Shown: positions 1 through 9,613 of the stretch, piece by piece
How positions within the stretch are numbered: the first letter of the stretch is position 1
Layout of the letters: each line of letters opens with the position of its first letter
The notes under the pieces: model-generated
Told to the model about the DNA's origin: nothing
The model's input: only the letters and a program-made list of their open reading frames with translations
The model's database searches: none
Assembly: GCF_011046485.1 (NCBI RefSeq)
Contig: NZ_CP049256.1
Span: 3,782,001-3,846,000 of the forward strand
Direction of reading: 5' to 3'
DNA: 64,000 nucleotides
Origin: Microbacterium sp. 4R-513
GTDB taxonomy: Bacteria > Actinomycetota > Actinomycetes > Actinomycetales > Microbacteriaceae
Translations under genes and position numbers: made by a program

Positions 1-233
1 ACGATGTCGTGCTCGGGGTGCTCGGCGAGGAATCCGCCGATGATCGACTCGCTGCGCCCGTCGCCGTAGACGTCGGCGGTGTCGAAGAGCGTCACGCCGT
101 GGGCGACGGATGCCTCGAGCACCGCCCGCGCGTCGCTCTCGCTGACATCGCCCCAATCGGCGCCGAGCTGCCAGGTGCCGAGGCCGATCGCCGAGACGTG
201 ACGACCGGTGCGGCCGAGGGGGCGCTGCTGCAT
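1..233 (-). CDS. Aldo/keto reductase, N-terminal part (runs off the window)
   Basis: The reading frame starts at an ATG at 233 and runs off the left edge, so only 77 residues are visible. It opens with the aldo/keto reductase signature: LGRTGRHVSAIGLGTWQLG, then a stretch ending FDTADVYGDGRSE, which carries the catalytic Asp and Tyr of the AKR barrel (DxxxxYG). Members are NADPH-dependent reductases of carbonyl compounds; the substrate cannot be inferred. The upstream AAGGAGTTCCGTC on the minus strand gives a ribosome binding site that supports this start. Confidence 0.85.
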   Translation of the reverse strand, partial: MQQRPLGRTGRHVSAIGLGTWQLGADWGDVSESDARAVLEASVAHGVTLFDTADVYGDGRSESIIGGFLAEHPEHDI

Positions 234-309
234 GACGGAACTCCTTCGAACAGGGAGGGGTTTCTCTATCCTGGCCCCTCCCGGGCGCTCGGGTGCCGCG
301 GGGCCCGGC

Positions 310-876
310 TCAGGGGACGATGCCGGCGGCGCGCGCAGGACCCGCGTAGGCTTCGGCGAGCGACTGGATGGTGTCGTGCGCGTTGAGCCCGCTGGGGTTC
401 GGGACGACCCAGAGCTCGGAGTCGCCGAGCCGCTCCTCCTGCCGCCCCTGCACGGCACGCGGTCGTGCGAAGCCCTGGCGGTAGGCCGTGAGCCCCAGGA
501 TCGCGATCACGGGTGCACCCCACCGCGCGGCATCCGCGGCCACCCGTTCGGCGCCTTCCCGCAGCTCTTCGCGCGTGAGCTCGTCGGCCCGCGCGGTCGC
601 CCGGCGCACGATGCTCGAGATGCCTATCCCCCGATCGAGCAGGAGGCGGCGGTCTTCGTCGGAGAAGCCCGCGGAGTACGCCGGCACGCGCGGGATGATC
701 CCGGCCGCGGCGAGCGCCGGATAGAACCGGTTGCCGGGACGCGCGAACGGGGTGTTGGTCGCGGCCGTCCACAGGCCCGGGTTGATCCCGACGAAGACGA
801 GCCGCGGATGCGCCGGCATGAGGTCGTCGATGACGGCATCGCGATACGACTCGAGCTCTGCGCGTGTGAAGCCCAT
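310..876 (-). CDS. mug: G/U mismatch-specific DNA glycosylase (Mug family)
   Basis: A 188-residue protein of the usual Mug length. Residues 30-34 are GINPG, the conserved active-site loop in which Asn positions the water. Residues 160-165 are NPSGLN, the loop that inserts into the DNA helix at the mismatch. The family removes uracil or ethenocytosine opposite guanine in base-excision repair. An open frame continues upstream to about 1317, but the homology begins at the ATG at 876, so that start was chosen. It stands alone between the aldo/keto reductase and the L,D-transpeptidase. Family assignment is firm; exact lesion preference is not visible. Confidence 0.9.
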   Translation of the reverse strand: MGFTRAELESYRDAVIDDLMPAHPRLVFVGINPGLWTAATNTPFARPGNRFYPALAAAGIIPRVPAYSAGFSDEDRRLLLDRGIGISSIVRRATARADELTREELREGAERVAADAARWGAPVIAILGLTAYRQGFARPRAVQGRQEERLGDSELWVVPNPSGLNAHDTIQSLAEAYAGPARAAGIVP

Positions 877-911
877 CACGCCATCCTCGCGCCTCGGCGG
901 GCGGCCGGGGC

Positions 912-1820
912 TCACGCCCGGATGAAGACCGGTGTTCCGGGCGGCAGCTGGGCGAGCTTCTCGATCGCGTCGGGGTCCATGCGGAGGCATCCGTTCGAGA
1001 TCTGCCCGGAGTGGTCGTCGTGATAGTGGAAGGCCGTCACAGCGACGCTCGACCCGCCGAAGCCGTCGAGCGTCGGCGACTGCACCGAGAGGTACACGAT
1101 CGGGTGACCGCGGGTGTACCAGAGGTTCGGGTCCGCGCGGACGAGCATGACGAACGAGCGGCCCAGCGGCGTCGGTGTCGCCTCCGTGCCCCAGGCGAAG
1201 TCGTTCGAGATCCGCTCGGGGACGCCGCCGCGCCAGACGTCGACCGTCCGCGCCGAGATGCTCACCTCGACCATCGTGTCGATCGGCGCGAGAGTGACAT
1301 CCTGCGCTCGCAGCCATCCGGTGACCTGGCCCGGGTCGCCCTCGGACGGCACCGCCTGGCGCCCCGTGAGGAGCACCTTGACCCAGTTCGCCTGCCGTTC
1401 GACGACCGGAACCGTCGCGCCGCCGTAGACGAAATCGCGCAGCAGCCGCGCGACCGGCTGGCCGAGCGGATCGGCGAACACGGGAGCCGCCCAGTCGCGG
1501 GGTGTCGCCGTCTCTCCCACGAAGGGCGCGTACGGTGCATCGTCCACGGGCACCGAGGGGATGACCGCGAAGACGTCCGACGAGGGCAGCGCATCGAGGT
1601 CGTACGCCGCTGTGTTCGCCGGAAATCCCGTCGGCGTCGGGGCCGGGGTCGGAGTGGGCGTCGGGGTCTCGGGTGCCGTGATCGCGGGGGTCGGCGAGCG
1701 GGAGGGGATGGATGCCTCAGCCTCCGGCCGCTGCGCGACCCAGGCGACGCCGAGGCCGAGCAGCAACGTAGCCGCGAGCGTCACGGCGACCCACAGCATC
1801 CTTCCGCCCGATCGCCCCAT
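912..1820 (-). CDS. L,D-transpeptidase (YkuD fold), membrane-anchored
   Basis: 302 residues. A single N-terminal membrane segment (about residues 7-28) is followed by a Pro/Thr-rich linker with a TPTPTPAPTPTG run, typical of a spacer crossing the wall. The C-terminal third is the YkuD domain. The catalytic motif appears as HYHDD followed by ISNGCLRM, with the nucleophile at Cys278; Asn replaces the more usual His before Gly-Cys, a substitution tolerated in this family. These enzymes form 3-3 peptidoglycan cross-links outside the cell. Some homologues act only as substrate-binding or copper-sensitive variants, so activity is inferred. Confidence 0.9.
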   Translation of the reverse strand: MGRSGGRMLWVAVTLAATLLLGLGVAWVAQRPEAEASIPSRSPTPAITAPETPTPTPTPAPTPTGFPANTAAYDLDALPSSDVFAVIPSVPVDDAPYAPFVGETATPRDWAAPVFADPLGQPVARLLRDFVYGGATVPVVERQANWVKVLLTGRQAVPSEGDPGQVTGWLRAQDVTLAPIDTMVEVSISARTVDVWRGGVPERISNDFAWGTEATPTPLGRSFVMLVRADPNLWYTRGHPIVYLSVQSPTLDGFGGSSVAVTAFHYHDDHSGQISNGCLRMDPDAIEKLAQLPPGTPVFIRA

Positions 1821-1897
1821 GACTCCATCGTCGGCGGGCGGTCCAGGTGCCGCAACCTGCGGTCGCGGCTGTCGGCGAGCCTCGCTAGCATCGCGGC

Positions 1898-2143
1898 ATG
1901 CCAGAACATCGCGTGACTCCCCCGCCGCCCTCGGACGAGAAGCTGAAGGGACCGGCGTCGTACTTCCCGAGCATCGAGAAGAACTACGGCCGGCCGATTC
2001 AGGACTGGCTCGATCTCGTCGCCGATCAGCTCGACACGAAGAAGCACATGGAGGTCGTCGAGTACCTCAAGTCGGAGTACGGCATGGGCCACGGCCACGC
2101 GCAGGCGCTCGTCGGCTATACGAAGGCACAGCTCGGAGGCTGA
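1898..2143 (+). CDS. DUF4287 family protein
   Basis: An 81-residue protein with the DUF4287 pattern: a central GPASYFPSIEKNYGRP stretch, then WLDLVADQ and a C-terminal GMGHGHAQALVGYTKAQ segment. The second half of DUF4287 proteins resembles an H-NS/DNA-binding-like helical repeat, but no function is established. It diverges from the L,D-transpeptidase with only about 77 bases between the starts, which must hold both promoters. It has no obvious partner. Confidence 0.85.
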   Translation: MPEHRVTPPPPSDEKLKGPASYFPSIEKNYGRPIQDWLDLVADQLDTKKHMEVVEYLKSEYGMGHGHAQALVGYTKAQLGG

Positions 2144-2254
2144 TCGCGGGGCGGTCTCGTGGCGGTCGGCCCGAGGCCTTGCGGCCGGGTCGGCGGAGTG
2201 TGATCCTGCACTCGACCCCACCGCTGTGGATCTCGCCGACCGGAAGGACCCGCC

Positions 2255-4882
2255 ATGGTCGCAGCCCGCAGACCCGATGCCGATGACGGCTCCCTCGTCG
2301 TCGATCTCGCGGAGCTCTCCGCCGACGACCTTCCGCGCGTCGGCGGCAAGGCGGCGAACCTCGGCGAACTGATCCGCGCCGGCTTCGACGTGCCGCCCGG
2401 CTTCTGCATCACGACCCAGGCGTATCGGCGTGCGGTCGCGGGGACCGCCGTCGAGGACGGATCGGCTCAGGATGCTGCGGCCGCTCGGGCAGCTGTGCTC
2501 GCCGCACCCATTCCCGAGGCTGTCTCGGATGCTGTGCGAGCCGCCTATGCCGACCTGGAGCCGGACGGCGGACCGGTCGCGGTACGGTCCTCGGCCACCG
2601 CGGAGGATCTGCCCGGCGCGAGCTTCGCCGGGCAGCAGGACACCTACCTCGACGTTGCGGGCATCGATAACGTGCTCGACGCCGTCCACCGCTGCTGGGC
2701 CTCGCTGTGGACGGACCGGGCGGTGGCCTACCGCTCCGCTCAGGGCATCGACGGCTCGGGAGTCGCCCTCGCGGTCGTCGTCCAGCGCATGGTGGACGCC
2801 GCCGCCGCGGGCGTGCTGTTCACCGCCGACCCCGTGACGGGCCGGCGGCGGCAGGCGGTGCTCGACGCCGCCCCGGGTCTCGGCGAGTCCGTCGTCTCGG
2901 GCTCCGTCGACCCTGACCACTTCGTTGTGGACACCGCCAGCGGCCGGATCCTCGACCGGAGACCCGGCGGCTCGAGCGATGATCGCCCGGTCAGCCTGAC
3001 CGACGACCAGGTGCTGATGCTCGCCGCGCTGGGTGGTCGTGTCGAGGAGGCCTTCGGCAGCCCGCAGGACATCGAGTGGGCACTGGATGCCGAGGCCCAC
3101 GCCTGGGTGACGCAGTCCCGCCCCATCACGACGCTGTATCCCATCCCCCACCGCGGCAGACCTCTGCCGGGCGAGACTCGCGTCTATTTCTGCGTCAGCC
3201 TGGCGCAAGGGCTCCACCGTCCCATCACGCCGATGGGGATCGCGACGTTCCGCATCATCGGGTCGGGCTTCCTCGACCTCATCGGCCGTCCGCCTGCGCG
3301 GATCGTCGACGGTCCCGCGGGCTTCGCGGTCGCCGGCGACCGGATCTTCGTCGATGCGACACCGGTGGTGCGGTCCGCGGCGGGCCGTGCGATCTTCCCC
3401 CGGCTGCTCGACGTCATGGAGGCCCGGTCGTCCGTCGTGCTTCGAGGGCTGCTCCCGGATCCTCGGTTCTCGGTGCTGCCGGGAACCCGTCGCGGATTCG
3501 CCCGGGGCTTCCTCCGCCTGGCGGTGCGGATCCGGCTGCCGCTCATCGCGGCCCAGGCGATCATCAGCCCTGCCGCCGCCCGGCATCGCGTCCGGCGCCT
3601 CGCCGCGGAGGTCGCCGCGCGCGACCTGCCCGCCGCCGGCGACATCACCTCCCGCGTCGACGCCGTCGTCGCCCTGCTCGCCGGCGCGATGCCCCTCGCA
3701 CCGCGGAGCCTCCCCGCGGCCCTCGTCGGCTTCGCAGCCCTGAGTCTTGCCGGGCGCCTCCTCCGCGGCTCGACAAAGCCCGGCGACCTGCAGACGGTGC
3801 TGCGGAGCGTGCCCGACAACGTCACGACCGAGATGGATCTCGAGCTGTGGCGCGTCGCGGTGCGCGCCCGGAACGATGCGGAATCGGCGGCGGCCCTCGA
3901 GACACGGACGGCGGCCGACCTCGCGGCGGAGTACCGCGGCGGAAGGCTCCCCGCCGTGTTGCAGGCCGCCATGAGGGACTTCCTGAGCCGGTACGGCCAC
4001 CGGGCCGTGGCGGAGATCGACCTCGGCATGCCGCGGTGGTCGGACGATCCCTCCCACCTGTTCGGCGTCCTCTCGGGATACCTCCGCCTCGGTGCGGATG
4101 CCGTCACGCCTGCGCGCCGCTTCGCCGACGGTGAACGGGAGGCCGAAGACATGGTGCGGACGCTCGTCCGGCGCGCCCGACGCCGAGGGCGTCTGCGTGC
4201 CGCCCTCGTAGCGGCCTGTCTCCGCCGCGCGCGAGCGCTCATCGGCATCCGTGAGATGCCGAAATTCCTCATGATCACCGCCATGGCGAAGGCTCGCGCC
4301 GAGATGGCGCGCATCGGCGCCGAGCTGGCCGGGTCCAATCGCATCTCGCACGCGGAGGACGTCTTCTTCCTCGACTTCGACGAGGTCAAGCGCGCAGCGG
4401 CGGGCGAGGATCTGCGCGGCGTCGTGCGCGAGCGGAGGGAGCGGTACGACACCGAGCTGCGGCGACGCCATGTGCCGCGTGTGCTGCTGTCGGACGGCAC
4501 GGAGCTCGAGGCCCTGGCATCCGCCGCGCCGCCAGGCGAGGCCGGAGCTCTCCGCGGCACCCCCGCGTCCGCCGGTACGGTGACGGCCTCGGCCCGCGTC
4601 ATCCTGGATCCCGCCGGGGCGGAACTCCAGCCCGGGGAGATCCTCGTCGCGCCGTCCACCGACCCCGGGTGGACGCCGCTCTTCCTCACGGCCGGCGGGC
4701 TCGTCATGGAGATGGGCGGCGCGAACAGCCACGGCGCGGTCGTGGCGCGGGAGTACGGCATCCCCGCCGTCGTCGGCGTCCCCGGCGCGACGCAGACCAT
4801 CTCGACCGGTATGGAGGTGACGGTCGACGGCGCAAGCGGGCTCGTGACGGTCCCATCGCGCGTAGAGGCGCCGGCCGGCTAA
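2255..4882 (+). CDS. PEP/pyruvate-binding enzyme resembling rifampin phosphotransferase
   Basis: 875 residues in three parts. An N-terminal ATP-grasp domain (about 1-300) has GGKAANLGEL with Lys32, and VRSSATAEDLPGASFAG near residues 108-125. A long middle region (about 310-770) begins RVYFCVSLAQGLHRPITPMG. The C-terminal swivelling phosphohistidine domain has GGANSHGAVVAREYGIPAVVG with the phospho-acceptor at His826. Total length, order (ATP domain, drug-domain-like middle, His domain) and His position match rifampin phosphotransferases, which pass the beta-phosphate of ATP to the antibiotic; PEP synthase has a PEP-binding TIM barrel after the His domain, absent here. Start: ATG 6 bases after GGAAGGA. 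Other antibiotic or metabolite kinases of this architecture remain possible. Confidence 0.75.
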   Translation: MVAARRPDADDGSLVVDLAELSADDLPRVGGKAANLGELIRAGFDVPPGFCITTQAYRRAVAGTAVEDGSAQDAAAARAAVLAAPIPEAVSDAVRAAYADLEPDGGPVAVRSSATAEDLPGASFAGQQDTYLDVAGIDNVLDAVHRCWASLWTDRAVAYRSAQGIDGSGVALAVVVQRMVDAAAAGVLFTADPVTGRRRQAVLDAAPGLGESVVSGSVDPDHFVVDTASGRILDRRPGGSSDDRPVSLTDDQVLMLAALGGRVEEAFGSPQDIEWALDAEAHAWVTQSRPITTLYPIPHRGRPLPGETRVYFCVSLAQGLHRPITPMGIATFRIIGSGFLDLIGRPPARIVDGPAGFAVAGDRIFVDATPVVRSAAGRAIFPRLLDVMEARSSVVLRGLLPDPRFSVLPGTRRGFARGFLRLAVRIRLPLIAAQAIISPAAARHRVRRLAAEVAARDLPAAGDITSRVDAVVALLAGAMPLAPRSLPAALVGFAALSLAGRLLRGSTKPGDLQTVLRSVPDNVTTEMDLELWRVAVRARNDAESAAALETRTAADLAAEYRGGRLPAVLQAAMRDFLSRYGHRAVAEIDLGMPRWSDDPSHLFGVLSGYLRLGADAVTPARRFADGEREAEDMVRTLVRRARRRGRLRAALVAACLRRARALIGIREMPKFLMITAMAKARAEMARIGAELAGSNRISHAEDVFFLDFDEVKRAAAGEDLRGVVRERRERYDTELRRRHVPRVLLSDGTELEALASAAPPGEAGALRGTPASAGTVTASARVILDPAGAELQPGEILVAPSTDPGWTPLFLTAGGLVMEMGGANSHGAVVAREYGIPAVVGVPGATQTISTGMEVTVDGASGLVTVPSRVEAPAG

Positions 4883-4933
4883 CGGCCGAGACGCGCGCGG
4901 TCTCCGCGGGCACAGCGAGCGACCCGGGTGACC

Positions 4934-5302
4934 TCAGGCCGTGGCCGGTGCCGGCGCGCGCAGGATGGACGACATCTTCTTCCCGCGCGCGACCTCGTCC
5001 ACGAGCTTGTCCATCCAGCGGATCTGCTGCATCAGCGGGTCCTCGATGTCTTCGACCCGCATACCGCAGATGACCCCGGTGATGAGGCCGGCATGCGGGC
5101 TCATGGCGGGGGCCCCGGCGAAGAAGCCGGCGAGGTCGACGCCGTCCGCGATCGCCTTCTCGAGACCCGGCTCGTCGTAGCCCGTGAGCCAGGTGAGCAC
5201 CTCGTCCAGCTCCGCCTTCGTGTGCCCCTTGCGCTCCACTTTCTGAAGATAGAGCGGATAGATGCTCGCGAAGCTCATGCGTAAGATGCGGTCGTTCGCC
5301 AT
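4934..5302 (-). CDS. DUF2200 family protein
   Basis: 122 residues covering the whole DUF2200 domain, with its characteristic opening RILRMSFASIYPLYLQKVER, the KGHTKAELDEVLTWLTGY segment and the terminal DPLMQQIRWMDKLVDE helix. The family is widespread in bacteria and has no assigned function. It converges on the phosphotransferase-like gene with about 50 bases between the stops; no strong terminator hairpin with a T-run is visible there. Apparently monocistronic. Confidence 0.85.
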   Translation of the reverse strand: MANDRILRMSFASIYPLYLQKVERKGHTKAELDEVLTWLTGYDEPGLEKAIADGVDLAGFFAGAPAMSPHAGLITGVICGMRVEDIEDPLMQQIRWMDKLVDEVARGKKMSSILRAPAPATA

Positions 5303-5344
5303 GACCCTATTGTCCCGCTGCAGGCCCTCCGCCGCGCGTGGGCG

Positions 5345-6304
5345 TTACGCGGACCGGTCGGCGGCGATCTGCGCGGCCATGAGCGTGACCAGCTCGTAGA
5401 GCACATGGCTCGCGGCGATGCCGGTCACCTGAGCGTGGTCGTAGGCGGGCGAGACCTCGACCACGTCGGCGCCGACGATCCTGCTGCCTCGCAGAGCCCG
5501 CAGCATCCGGAGCACCTCCCGGCTCGTCAAGCCGCCCGCCTCGGGCGTTCCGGTCCCGGGTGCGTGCGCCGGGTCGAGCACGTCGATGTCGATCGAGACG
5601 TAGACGGGGCGGTCCCCGAGCCGGCGCAGCATCCGCTCGATGGCGGTCGCCACACCCTGCTCCTCGACGTCGACGCTCGACACGATCGAGAAGCCCAGCC
5701 GCTCGTCGTCATCGAGATCCTGCTTGGAGTAGAGCGGCCCGCGCGTGCCGACGTGGCAGCTCGCGGTGAGGTCGATCAGTCCCTCCTCGCTCGCACGACG
5801 GAAGGGCGTCCCGTGCGTGACGGGCGCCCCGAAATAGGTGTCCCACGTGTCGAGGTGCGCATCGAAGTGCAGCACGGCGACCGGGCCGTGCTTCTTCGCG
5901 GCGGAGCGCAGCAGTGGGAGGGCGATCGTGTGGTCGCCGCCGATCGTGACGATCCGGTCGACGCGCTCGCCGAGGTCGGTCGACGCGCGCTCGATCTCAC
6001 CGACGGCCTCGGCGATGTCGAACGGATTCACCGGGATGTCGCCGGCGTCGACGACCTGCGCCTCGGCGAAAGGCGACACGTCCTGCGCCGGGTTGTACGG
6101 GCGGAGCAGCCGCGACGACTCGCGCACGTGCGACGGGCCGAAGCGCGCGCCCGGACGATAGCTCACCCCCGAGTCGAAGGGGATGCCGACCACAGCGATG
6201 TCGGCGCGCGAGACGTCCTCGATGCGGGGCAGCCGCGCGAAGGTCGCGATGCCGGCATAGCGGGGGTTGACCGATGCGTCGACCGGTCCGATGTTGTCGG
6301 TCAT
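5345..6304 (-). CDS. Ureohydrolase (agmatinase / guanidinobutyrase type)
   Basis: 319 residues, full length for the arginase/agmatinase family. The metal-binding motifs are all present: GGDH at 122-125, DAHLDTWD at 148-155 and [19 protein letters not shown] at 237-255, so the two-manganese site is intact. The family hydrolyses guanidino compounds to urea plus an amine. Its start ATG overlaps the stop of the TPP enzyme upstream, so the two are translationally coupled. The pairing with a 2-ketoacid-type TPP enzyme favours guanidinobutyrate or a related acid over agmatine as substrate, but this is inference; sequence alone does not settle it. Confidence 0.85.
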   Translation of the reverse strand: MTDNIGPVDASVNPRYAGIATFARLPRIEDVSRADIAVVGIPFDSGVSYRPGARFGPSHVRESSRLLRPYNPAQDVSPFAEAQVVDAGDIPVNPFDIAEAVGEIERASTDLGERVDRIVTIGGDHTIALPLLRSAAKKHGPVAVLHFDAHLDTWDTYFGAPVTHGTPFRRASEEGLIDLTASCHVGTRGPLYSKQDLDDDERLGFSIVSSVDVEEQGVATAIERMLRRLGDRPVYVSIDIDVLDPAHAPGTGTPEAGGLTSREVLRMLRALRGSRIVGADVVEVSPAYDHAQVTGIAASHVLYELVTLMAAQIAADRSA

Positions 6305-7932
6305 GAGTCGCCTCTCGACGTGCCAGGGCGGTCCAGCGCCGCCTGAGGGATGTGGACGAGCTGCACGCCGCCCGCGGCGATGGCGGCTCGGATGGTCGGC
6401 GCCACCTCGGCCAGGCTCTCGACGCGGCAGCCCGCTCCGCCGAAGGCGGTGGCGAGCGCGACCCAGTCGGGCTGCACGAGGTCGACGCCGATGGGGTCGA
6501 TGCCGCGGTCCACCTCGTTCTGGCGGATCTCCGCGTAGCCGCCGTTGTCGACGCAGACGACGACGAGGCCGAGTCGCTGCTCCACGGCGGTCGCGAGCTC
6601 ATTGACCGAGAACATCAGGGCGCCGTCGCCCAGCACCGCGACGACCGGCCGCTCGGGCGCGGCGATGCGCGCGCCGATGGCCGCAGGCAGCCCGTAGCCG
6701 AGCGTCGCGTACGTCGGGGTGTACAGCAAGGAGTGGGGTCGCGCCTGCCGCATGACGTTGGCGAGGCCCAGATAGACGATCTGTGACGAGTCGCCGGCGA
6801 CGATCGCGTCGGCGGGCAGCCCGGCTGCGATGTGCTCGGCGAGCTCGACGGTGCCGGGAAGCGCAGCTCGGGCTTCCGCCGCGATGGCCGCGCGATGCGG
6901 CTCCAGATCCGGGGCCGGGCGCTCTTCGATGGGCAGTGCGTCGAGCAGCGCATCCACGACGGCGGCGCACGGGCCCACGATGCCGACCGTCGCCTCGAGA
7001 TTCTTATGCAATTGAGCGGCCGAGATGTCGACGCGCACGACGGCGCCCCCCGCTTCCAGCGACGGCGCCCACAGCTCCGCCGAGCCGAGCTTCGACCCCA
7101 GCACGATGAGCACGTCGGCGCTCTCGGCCACCTCGCGGGCGGCCGCCAGCCGCAGGTTCGACCCGAGCGAGAGGGGATGCCTCTCATCCAGCGTGGCCTT
7201 GCCGTTCAAAGTCGTCAGCACCGGCGCCGAGAGACGTTCCGCGAGCGCCGTCACCTCGCGCACGGCGTGCGCCGCCCCACCGCCTGTGACGATGACGGGA
7301 TTCCGGGCCCCGGCGAGCAGATCGACGGCCCGTGCCACGGCGTCGCGGTCGAGCTTGTCGGCCCGGGGTGCCGGGCGCGCCGCCCGCGCTCCGCCGTTGA
7401 TGGCGGCCGGCGCCTCGAGGACGTCGAGCGGGATCTCGATGTGGACGGGGCGCGGCCGGCCGCTGCGGAAGAGCGCGAAGGCGTCGTGCACGGCATCGAC
7501 GGCTTCGGCGGCACTCGACACGCGTCGCGACCACTCGGCGATCGCGGCGACCATCGCCGAGGCATCCTTCGTCTCATGCAGCGTGCCGACATCGCGGAAC
7601 TCCTCGCCCCGGGGCACTCCCGGCGAGATGACCAGCAGCGGACGGGATTCGCAGAAAGCCGTGCCGATGGCGCTCATGGCGTTCTGCAGACCCGGTCCGG
7701 AGGTCGTGATGACGACGCCCGGCAGACCCGTCTGCTGCGCCCAGCCGTCGGCTCCGTAGCCCGAGCCCTGCTCGTGGCGGTTCGTGACGGCACGGATGCC
7801 GAGCTCGGCCAGCGGACGGTACAGCTCGAGGTTGTGCGTACCGGGGATCCCGAAGATCGTCGTCACCCCGTAGGCGCGAATCGTCTCCATGACGGCACGT
7901 CCGGCCGTGTCGGCGTAGTGCTCGGTGCTCAC
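6301..7932 (-). CDS. Thiamine-pyrophosphate-dependent enzyme, 2-ketoarginine decarboxylase-like
   Basis: 543 residues with the three-domain layout of the acetolactate synthase superfamily. The N-terminal domain has [14 protein letters not shown] and the cofactor-activating Glu54 in [13 protein letters not shown]; the C-terminal TPP site has [15 protein letters not shown] near residue 434 and the metal-binding Asn later in VDNGGYAEI. The FGIPG(T/V)HxxELYR opening resembles AruI, which decarboxylates 2-ketoarginine in the arginine transaminase pathway of pseudomonads. Start is GTG after GAGGAGGAC. It sits 9 bases after the amidohydrolase and overlaps the ureohydrolase by 4. Generic acetolactate-synthase-like activity is the fallback. 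Confidence 0.8.
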   Translation of the reverse strand: MSTEHYADTAGRAVMETIRAYGVTTIFGIPGTHNLELYRPLAELGIRAVTNRHEQGSGYGADGWAQQTGLPGVVITTSGPGLQNAMSAIGTAFCESRPLLVISPGVPRGEEFRDVGTLHETKDASAMVAAIAEWSRRVSSAAEAVDAVHDAFALFRSGRPRPVHIEIPLDVLEAPAAINGGARAARPAPRADKLDRDAVARAVDLLAGARNPVIVTGGGAAHAVREVTALAERLSAPVLTTLNGKATLDERHPLSLGSNLRLAAAREVAESADVLIVLGSKLGSAELWAPSLEAGGAVVRVDISAAQLHKNLEATVGIVGPCAAVVDALLDALPIEERPAPDLEPHRAAIAAEARAALPGTVELAEHIAAGLPADAIVAGDSSQIVYLGLANVMRQARPHSLLYTPTYATLGYGLPAAIGARIAAPERPVVAVLGDGALMFSVNELATAVEQRLGLVVVCVDNGGYAEIRQNEVDRGIDPIGVDLVQPDWVALATAFGGAGCRVESLAEVAPTIRAAIAAGGVQLVHIPQAALDRPGTSRGDS

Positions 7933-7941
7933 GCGTCCTCC

Positions 7942-9613
7942 TCAGCCGATCCGGTGGCGGCGCTCGCCGTCGACCCACGTCTCGAGCACCTGGATGCGCG
8001 AGATCTCCTCGGCGGCCACCGCGAGCGGATCGTCGCTGAGCACCACGAAGTCGGCGTACTTGCCGGGCTCGAGCGAGCCGAGGTCGTCCTCGCGTCCGAG
8101 CGAGACGGCGCCTTCGTAGGTGTGAGCGCGGAGCGCCGATTCGGCGGACACCCGCAGTCCGTCGGGTCCCAGCCGGTGCCCCCTCCGCGTCACTCGTGTC
8201 ACTGCGGTCTGGATCGCCTCGAGCGGGATGGGCTCAGCCACCGGAGCGTCGGATGAGATCGTGAACGGCACGCCCGCGGCCTCGAACTCGCCGAGCGGAT
8301 TGAACCGCTCCCCCCGGCGTGCCGATCGCCTGCTCGACCCCTTCGCCCCAGCTGAAGTAGTGCTGCGTCTGGTTGACGGGACGGATGCCGGCGGCCGCCA
8401 TGCGCCGGATCTGCTCGGGCGTCGGCAGCCCGCAGTGCTCGATCCGGTGCCGCGCATCGGCATCGGGGCGCTCGGCGAGCGCCGTCTCGATCGCCGACAC
8501 CACCATCTCGATCGCGGTCGGCGACTGCGCGTGCGTCGCCGTCTGCAGCCCCGCTCCGTGCGCGCGTCGGATGAGCTCGGTGTATTCAGCGGGCTCATGG
8601 TAGAGCTGCCCCGTTCGGCACGGATCGCCGACGTAGCCGTCGGGGAAGTAGGCCGTCCAGCCGCCGAGCGTGCCGTCGGCGTACAGCTTGATGCCGGCGA
8701 AGCTCAGGTGTGCATTGCCGAACTGACCGACGAGTCCCATTTCGAGCGCCTCGTCGAGAAGATGCGACAGCAGGTACATCGAGACGCGCAGTTCCAGCCG
8801 CCCGGCCTCGGCGAGCCGGAGATACATGTCGAACTCGCGCCGCGACACCTGCGCATCGCCGATCGTCGTCACGCCGCCGGCGAGGAAGCGCTGGGTCGCG
8901 GCATCCAGCTGCCGCAGGTGCTCCTCCGGCTCGTCCGCGAGGTGGAAGTTCGGACCGTGATGGCCGATCTTGACGCCGTGCACCCCCGTCAGGATGTTGC
9001 ATGCGGCATCCGAGATCTCCCCGGTCAGCTCGCCCTCAGCGTCGCGGAAGAACTCGCCGCCGTCCGGGTCGGGGGTGTCGCGGTCGACGCCGTGCAACGC
9101 GAACGTGTGCGAGTTCACGACCCCGCCGTGGCCCGACGCGTTCATGAGGTAGACCTCGCGATCCGTCGCCACTTCGTCCAATTCGAAGCGGGTGGGATGC
9201 CGCTGCTCGGCGAGATTCCGATGCTCGTAGCCGTAGCCCCGCACGGGCCGGCCCTCCGGGAGGTCTTTGGCGGCATCCTTCAGCAGTCGGATGATCTCGG
9301 GAATGCTCCCCGCCTTCTCGGGCCCGCAGTCGACCCACGTCATGAGCTGACCGAACATGAGCGGATGCGCATGGGCGTCGACGAAGCCGGGAACGACGAC
9401 CGCATCGCCGAGGTCCACGCGCTCGGGCTCCAGCCCCGAACGCTCGGCAGCCGCCTCGCAGTCGGCGAGGGAACCGATCTCCAGGATGCGACCGGCATGG
9501 GTGAGCATGGCGGTGGCCGTGCTTCCGGCTGCGTCGACGGTGCGGATCATCCGCGCCGCGACGAGACGGGGCGTGGTCTGGGCGGAACGGTCGAAGGCGG
9601 TGAGCTTCCTCAT
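7942..9613 (-). CDS. Amidohydrolase of the YtcJ type (amidohydrolase_3), interrupted by one frameshift
   Basis: About 556 residues when the frames are joined. The N-terminal part has the beta-sandwich lead-in, DAHAHP metal ligands and a middle HCGLPTPEQI segment; it breaks at a run of six Cs (8310-8315 on the plus strand). The C-terminal frame continues directly with ERFNPLGEF, ISSDAPVAEP (the metal-ligand Asp) and the usual GSLEPGKYADFVVLSDDP close. Removing one base from the run restores a normal-length protein. Members are zinc hydrolases of amides, ureas or formamides; substrate unknown. Its ATG overlaps the transporter stop as ATGA. The break is more likely a sequence error than a real pseudogene. 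Confidence 0.85.

Noticed and set aside
1781..4732. Long minus-strand open frame opposite the PEP/phosphotransferase-like gene
   Set aside because: Arg/Gly/His-rich text without domains, created by the G/C-rich opposite strand; the plus-strand gene has clear motifs.
4883..4933. GAGAC...GTCTC hairpin as a terminator after the phosphotransferase-like gene
   Set aside because: Short stem and no T-run.
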